Shown here one piece after another: positions 59,301 to 64,000 of a stretch of 64,000 nt of DNA. The number at the start of each line of letters is the position of its first letter. The first letter of the stretch is position 1. The DNA comes from Scatophagus argus (taxonomy: Eukaryota > Chordata > Actinopteri > Scatophagidae). A program made the position numbers and the translations under genes. Location of the stretch: assembly GCF_020382885.2 (NCBI RefSeq), contig NC_058502.1:9743501-9807500 (forward strand). Direction: 5' to 3'. Under the pieces are notes generated by a model. The model made no database searches, was not told the DNA's origin, and saw only the letters and a program-made list of their open reading frames with translations.

Positions 59301-62300
59301 GTGCAATGGGCAGCAAAGTGCATACTTAGCCTCAAGAGCCAGCGCAAAGACGCCAGCTGCCTCTGGAGCTGCTGCTGATGTTCCAGAGTGACGCAGTGTG
59401 CAGTTTCCATACAGGTCTGTGGTGGCCTGAATCAACCAAATGACAGGACACAAAGAACAAAAATGCAATTTTATCAGAAATGACAGGGGTACTGAAGAGA
59501 CCGAACAATTTATCCCAAAGTAATATAACACTGTTGACTGGTACAGTTCATTTGACCATTGACATTGATACTGTATGAAATAATAATTTCCAAATAGGCA
59601 CCACATTGCAAAATAGAAGTGTAATTATTAATTTTTAATTAATAATTTATTCCATCCACTATTTATTTTTGAACCAAGAGGTGAGAGTTCTGTGCAAAAA
59701 GTTACTGTTGTGCAGGTAGGAGTTAGTGACAAATAGCAAGCTCTCTGGAGAGAGTCATAAGAGCCACTGGAGTCATTAAAGATGCTCCCCTTCTTTAGTG
59801 ACTATAAAGAAGTCACTAAAGAAGGGACTCTTCATCCAAAAAACATAGAAATAGAAATAGAAAACTTTTATTGTCATTGTACAACAACAGACATGCTGTA
59901 GGCACAACGAAATTGCAGACTACCCTGTCTTCAACAAAAAGTACAAATATTGTACATAACCCTTTTGATTAGTTCCAAAACTACTAACTCAGACATTCAA
60001 TACACTATTTTCTGGGAAAGCATTTTCAGTTTAAGTTTATGTCCGAAATCAAGTCCAATCATTTCACTTTATAATTAGCTGAACAAAGAGAGAAAAGGAT
60101 CAATAAGAGTGCAGAGTGTGCATTGGCTGAACTGTTATATAAACACATCAGCTTATTCATCGAATGAGCATTTAATTATTTAATTTGGAGCTTAATTAGA
60201 AATGATAACAGATTGACTGAAATTAGAGGGGAAACCCTAGGGAAGATCTGTGGCTCTGTCAACAGCCAAAGGTGATTTGCATAATCACAAACACAAACAC
60301 TGCTGCCTTTGTGCACTGGGAAATTCTTTTTGCACAAAAACATGGCATAGAATGCCGGTCTACGTTTTCTATGAGAGCATGCGAAGATATAAGAATGTTA
60401 ACATTTAACCTTCGTATTCAGAAAATTGTTCACAATAAAAGGAATTACACATCATCTGTTGTGTCTTGGCTGTCTGTCATTTTAAAGGTGGTGTGCTCTC
60501 TTGGTCTGTTTGAGTCTGATGACTCACCCACTTCTGTTTCTAGGGATCACCTGCTGGTGACACAGTTCTCCAGGTAAATGCTCAGATACCCGTGAGCCAG
60601 ACTTACAGTTATAGCCATTTGTGCATGCTAGTCACTAGACTCACTTTGGTCCCTCACTTGTTCATTTTGTTTCTTCTCTTTCCACTCATGCAGAAAAGCT
60701 AAAAATAAAGTCTTCACTAAAAAAATATTTCCTGATAATAAGAACTAAGACAGAATAAGGACCATAAGTCAATTCCAGTAAAGTAATCAGAAAAGGGCTA
60801 TTCCTAAACCTAAGCCTCCATTTTTCAGCTTTTCAGGTTTGACCTTGGTCTCATCCAATCTCCTGAAAGGCTTAGGAATACACTGATTGCCTGGTAAACT
60901 GAAACAAAGCCATCTACAGTTCAGTCTATGAATGAGGACACAACAAATATTAAGCCATGTTTGGATGCTAAAAGTGCAAATATCTTCTGAAATAAACAAC
61001 CTCAGGTGCTGTGGATTTCCTTTTCATTCACGTGGAAATTGGATGTACTCAAACACACTCACAACGCCAGCCTCTGGGTTCCTCTTGCGTCCGTTGCTGA
61101 ACGTGGATGCCAGGGTGGAGGAGCAGCTTTCATCGTACAGGGCGGTGCGTCCGTCATTGATGGCTGAGTTAATGGAGATTGTCCACATGCTGGAGGCATA
61201 ACCATCGCAGTTGCAGTCATCATAGCTACCACCATCTCCTGACGCCCACACGTAGATGCTACCTTTTCCACCGCGACCCTAAACCAACATAATCATCATC
61301 ATGAAGCAAAGTGAAAATATGTCCTGTCTGCTTATTACTAGTGTGATATACGGTACATGAATTGAGAAATGGGATTTTTTTGTCTTTACTGAAACTATAA
61401 AGCTTCTGTGTGTGTCAGTTTACTGATTATGTACGTAATCTACCTCCAGATGATCAAAGAACAAATCAGACTGGGCAACTGAAAACATTCAAAAATGCTA
61501 CAGGGAAAAAAAGTTGAGGTCTCACAGACATGTGATTTAGGAAACAATCAATGAAATCCTTACCCGTACATGCAAAGTTAAACTCCAGCGCTTCAATCAC
61601 TTTAAAAGCTCCCAGTGCAAAAACAGAACTTCAGAGCACACATCCCAAAGAGTTCGAAGAGGTCCCCTGCCCACTAGTATAAAAATTAATCTCTTTGCAG
61701 TGTTAAACAGATAAGAGCAAAAGATAGTCTGCTTTTAATTATCACTATTTTATGCAAGCATTCTGTGACACCAACCAGCTTGTTATTTTGTCATAAATAA
61801 CATGATATAACTTCTCTTTGTCTTGTGCATAACCACTGACTTTTTGATAATTGGTTTATAAACAAAATAGTAATTATTAATGTAAAAATATCATTAAAAT
61901 ACTGTAAGGTCAAAGTAAATTTAAATAACATGTGATGGTTGTGATTCTGTTAGCTTGGCTTTCTCAGATTGTGTGCAAAGCTGGCAAGAAAAACAGACTT
62001 TGTTGACAGTCTTTCATCTTTAAGCACTTAACTGATGCACAGTAATATAACAGAGCCTTCAGTATCTGAGAAAGCTAACGTATGTGTTAGGGTATGTTCA
62101 GTGAAATTTTAAAATCTATGTAGAGAGAACAGGCAACAAATAGAGATGCACAAAAATATGCGGTCCTGTCTCTCACTTTTACCATAAGCTTAACTTGATG
62201 CAGCATTCTGAATATATCAAAGGTGTTTACCTGTTTTTGCAATGGAGCATAATACCTTCTGCAGATTCAAACACACAGTAAATGTCATCTTTGTTGCTGA

Positions 62301-64000
62301 TGGAGCGCCTTGCAACATGAAACAACTGACTGCGGCTCCATGCAGAGAGCCTCCTCTCCACCAAATGCTGCACCTGTTTCCACAAAAGGCCGACCGTTTT
62401 CCCACAGAACAAAGGATCAAGTGGAGGAGGAGTGGCACGTCCTTCCCTTTGCAATGCTTATTTATGCCTCTCTCTATCTGAATTGCAAAGACAGGTTTGA
62501 ACATTGTTGAGCTCACCTATGAGCTTCAGTCCTGCTGCCTTCTACCTCCTGCACAAAGTGCTTTAATTTTGCACAGCACATCGTGTTGTTTCTTTTTTCC
62601 ATTACCAGTGGCCATTTGCCAAACCACACAGTCATGTTTAAGATGCCGACTCGAAGCTACTGTTCCTGACTCAATTGTTCATATAACACAATGTGCCTCT
62701 TAATTTAAATTGTTTCAATTTTTTTCATGTTCAGCCTACACAGCAGCATATATAAGCGATCATTACAATCTAAAAGGCAGATCGCAGAGTGGCTGCTTGA
62801 TTAGTTGTGTTTACATGATCAGAGATTACAGTCAGCTTTGCTCCTACTCAGCTACCCCGCCTGAGAAGGGGGTCATTTAAGAGGAACCCACACCTGCCTG
62901 CACACGGTGAATGATGATTAATCAACCAAGTAATTGGCAGTGGCGCTGTTAGCATGGCAACTCTCTGTATGTGTGTATGTCCAACAGTGCTGTCCTGAAA
63001 CCAGAGGGCTGATGTTTAAGCGCCCATTGGCAGGCCTTGGAGAGTTTTCACCTTGCTAAAGCGTCCTTGAGCAAGACCAGAATATCTAATCAGCTCGAGA
63101 AGCCCTGAAACTCCTCTCTGACTTTTAGGGGCACTATGGTTAATTAATAAGAAAGTATTTTTGTGTGGCTGAAAGTAGTGTCACACATTAAGGATCCGAT
63201 GATGGATTGACTAACTGATTACAGTGGAGTAGTGGTTTACTGTCCAATGGGGCAATTTAGTTAACAGCCAAGCAAAAGGAACAAACCAGACTGAGTCTAC
63301 AAACATCTTAGTGCTCTGTACTAAGATCTCATGCATGTTAAAATACTCACAACGACAATGTTATCCTGAATTTAACCAGGATATAGTGTGAAATAACCAA
63401 AAGTTAGCTTGCGAATAGCTGCTAATCCACGTACAACACAAAGTACAGCTGAAGCTGACTGATTGATTAGAAATTGAAATTTAGAGGAAGTCCCGGATGC
63501 CTAGTGTCAGTAGGACTTTTCCTGTTGGGACCATTAAAGGAGATGTTTCAGAGGATAAATGAAAACTTTAATTGATCTGCTGGTAACAGTAAACTGCAAT
63601 GTCTGTAAAAACATTTTTGACAAGTGCCAATACTTGTTGAAATATTTACTTCAGTCTGGACTGCCATCCCTGGTGCAGTGCAGAGACAGCAGTATGAAGA
63701 AGCCAGAAACCAGGGAATAGCCCCATCCCATCTGCAGCACTTAACAGGCCACGTTACATATTTCTAAAGAGCTACTAGAATAGAAGACCTTTAATGCACA
63801 TTAGTGCCAACTCAACAGAAGTAAAATCTCTTCCCAGGTGGAAGCAAATTAAACTCACTTAAACTGTAAAAACTGACTTCATACACTGGGCAATAGTTAC
63901 TCTTTTGCAGATTATTATGAAACCCCTGGCTGGGGTCATTTTGCCTTACCTTGTTGACGCCATCAGCCATAGCCTGCAGCGTGAGCTCTCGAGGTCCATC
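53340..64000 (-). CDS. pcsk2: Prohormone convertase 2, last five coding exons (N-terminal part beyond the window)
   Basis: PC2 is a calcium-dependent subtilisin-like protease of secretory granules that cuts proinsulin, proglucagon and neuropeptide precursors after paired basic residues, helped by 7B2. Exons on the minus strand are 64000-63950 (cut by the edge), 61278-61063, 59426-59326, 57986-57759 and 53829-53340, all GT-AG and in phase. They give 361 aa aligning to human residues 279-end. WASGDGG carries the Asp that marks PC2 in place of the usual oxyanion Asn (position 310). Catalytic Ser384 is in [11 protein letters not shown]. The P domain follows ([13 protein letters not shown], with RRGDLNIN), then the conserved C-terminal tail [18 protein letters not shown]. 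The stop is TAA. Catalytic Asp167 and His208 lie off the right edge. Confidence 0.96.
53830..57758 (-). other. pcsk2: pcsk2 intron before the last exon
   Basis: This is a 3.9 kb intron splitting a codon between the two P-domain exons (donor gtgagt, acceptor ctccag). It has a short GATA run near 56360 and no recognisable mobile element or exon. Open frames on both strands look like chance. Confidence 0.8.
57987..59325 (-). other. pcsk2: pcsk2 intron (1.3 kb)
   Basis: Its donor gtatgc follows EA + AA of the Asn codon and its acceptor is gccccag. I see no repeat or extra exon inside. Confidence 0.85.
59788..59826. repeat. Perfect 16-bp inverted repeat (hairpin) in a pcsk2 intron
   Basis: Left arm cccttctttagtgact (59788-59803) and right arm agtcactaaagaaggg (59811-59826) are perfect complements around the 7-nt spacer ataaaga. 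A third related word gagtcattaaaga lies just before (59770-59782). A LINE-like end starts 19 bp downstream. Confidence 0.9.
59845..59930 (-). repeat. Retroposon 3' end (cttttattgtcattgtacaa type)
   Basis: aaatagaaaacttttattgt followed by cattgtacaacaacagacat and gcacaacgaaattgcagact is the reverse complement of a common fish retroposon terminus. Only about 85 bases remain. Confidence 0.5.
61279..63949 (-). other. pcsk2: pcsk2 intron (2.7 kb)
   Basis: Its donor is gtaagg after the VNK codons and its acceptor is ggtttag. Overlapping open frames on both strands at about 62217-62516 have no recognisable product. A relic repeat lies at 63405-63545. Nothing else is identifiable. Confidence 0.8.
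63405..63545. repeat. Relic of dispersed teleost repeat, sister of 1330-1505
   Basis: The core gctaatccacgtacaacaca aagtacagctgaagctgact (63421-63460) repeats the 'gctaattagcact..acaaagta.agctga' wording of the copy near 1461. The downstream part (ccattaaaggagatgtttca) is not shared with that copy. The class is unknown. Confidence 0.45.

Noticed and set aside
62217..62703. Overlapping open frames on both strands in a pcsk2 intron
   Set aside because: No recognisable domain on either strand, and pcsk2 exons on either side join in phase without them.

Overview
This is a 64 kb piece of a ray-finned (teleost, probably percomorph) fish nuclear genome. It is AT-rich, with spliced genes, GT-AG introns, many microsatellites, teleost-type tRNA-derived SINEs, LINE-like 3' tails, and decayed Tc1-like and MITE-like copies. 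I see no bacterial, viral, CRISPR or operon-like structure.

Four protein-coding genes are supported, exon by exon. (1) plek (pleckstrin), + strand, 7400-13176, nine coding exons, 351 aa, complete. (2) A prokineticin receptor, best matching prokr1, - strand, coding exons 34459-33993 and 29459-28754, 390 aa, complete. (3) bfsp1 (filensin, a lens beaded-filament protein), + strand, 42057-50678, eight coding exons, 685 aa, complete. (4) pcsk2 (prohormone convertase 2), - strand, the last five coding exons between 64000 and 53340. Its N-terminal half lies beyond the right edge.

Layout: 1-7.4 kb is upstream non-coding DNA with repeat relics. 7.4-14.2 kb is plek. 14.2-28 kb is intergenic with repeats, including an intact SINE with a perfect 13-bp target-site duplication. 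28-36 kb is the receptor gene with a CpG-rich upstream block. 36-42 kb is intergenic with a MITE-like copy. 42-51.2 kb is bfsp1. 51.2-52.7 kb is a short tail-to-tail interval holding a truncated SINE. 52.7-64 kb is pcsk2. plek and the receptor face each other, and so do bfsp1 and pcsk2. The latter convergent pair matches the human PCSK2/BFSP1 arrangement on 20p. In human, plek and PROKR1 are linked on 2p instead, so the window joins two human-type linkage groups.

The four genes act in unrelated settings (blood-cell signalling, neuro/endocrine GPCR signalling, lens cytoskeleton, neuropeptide processing) and do not form a pathway. I found no convincing undescribed system. The best second looks are splice-site architecture (a TG-repeat acceptor in plek, an 85-nt pure pyrimidine acceptor tract and an NAG-run acceptor in bfsp1), perfect inverted repeats, and the mobile-element insertions.
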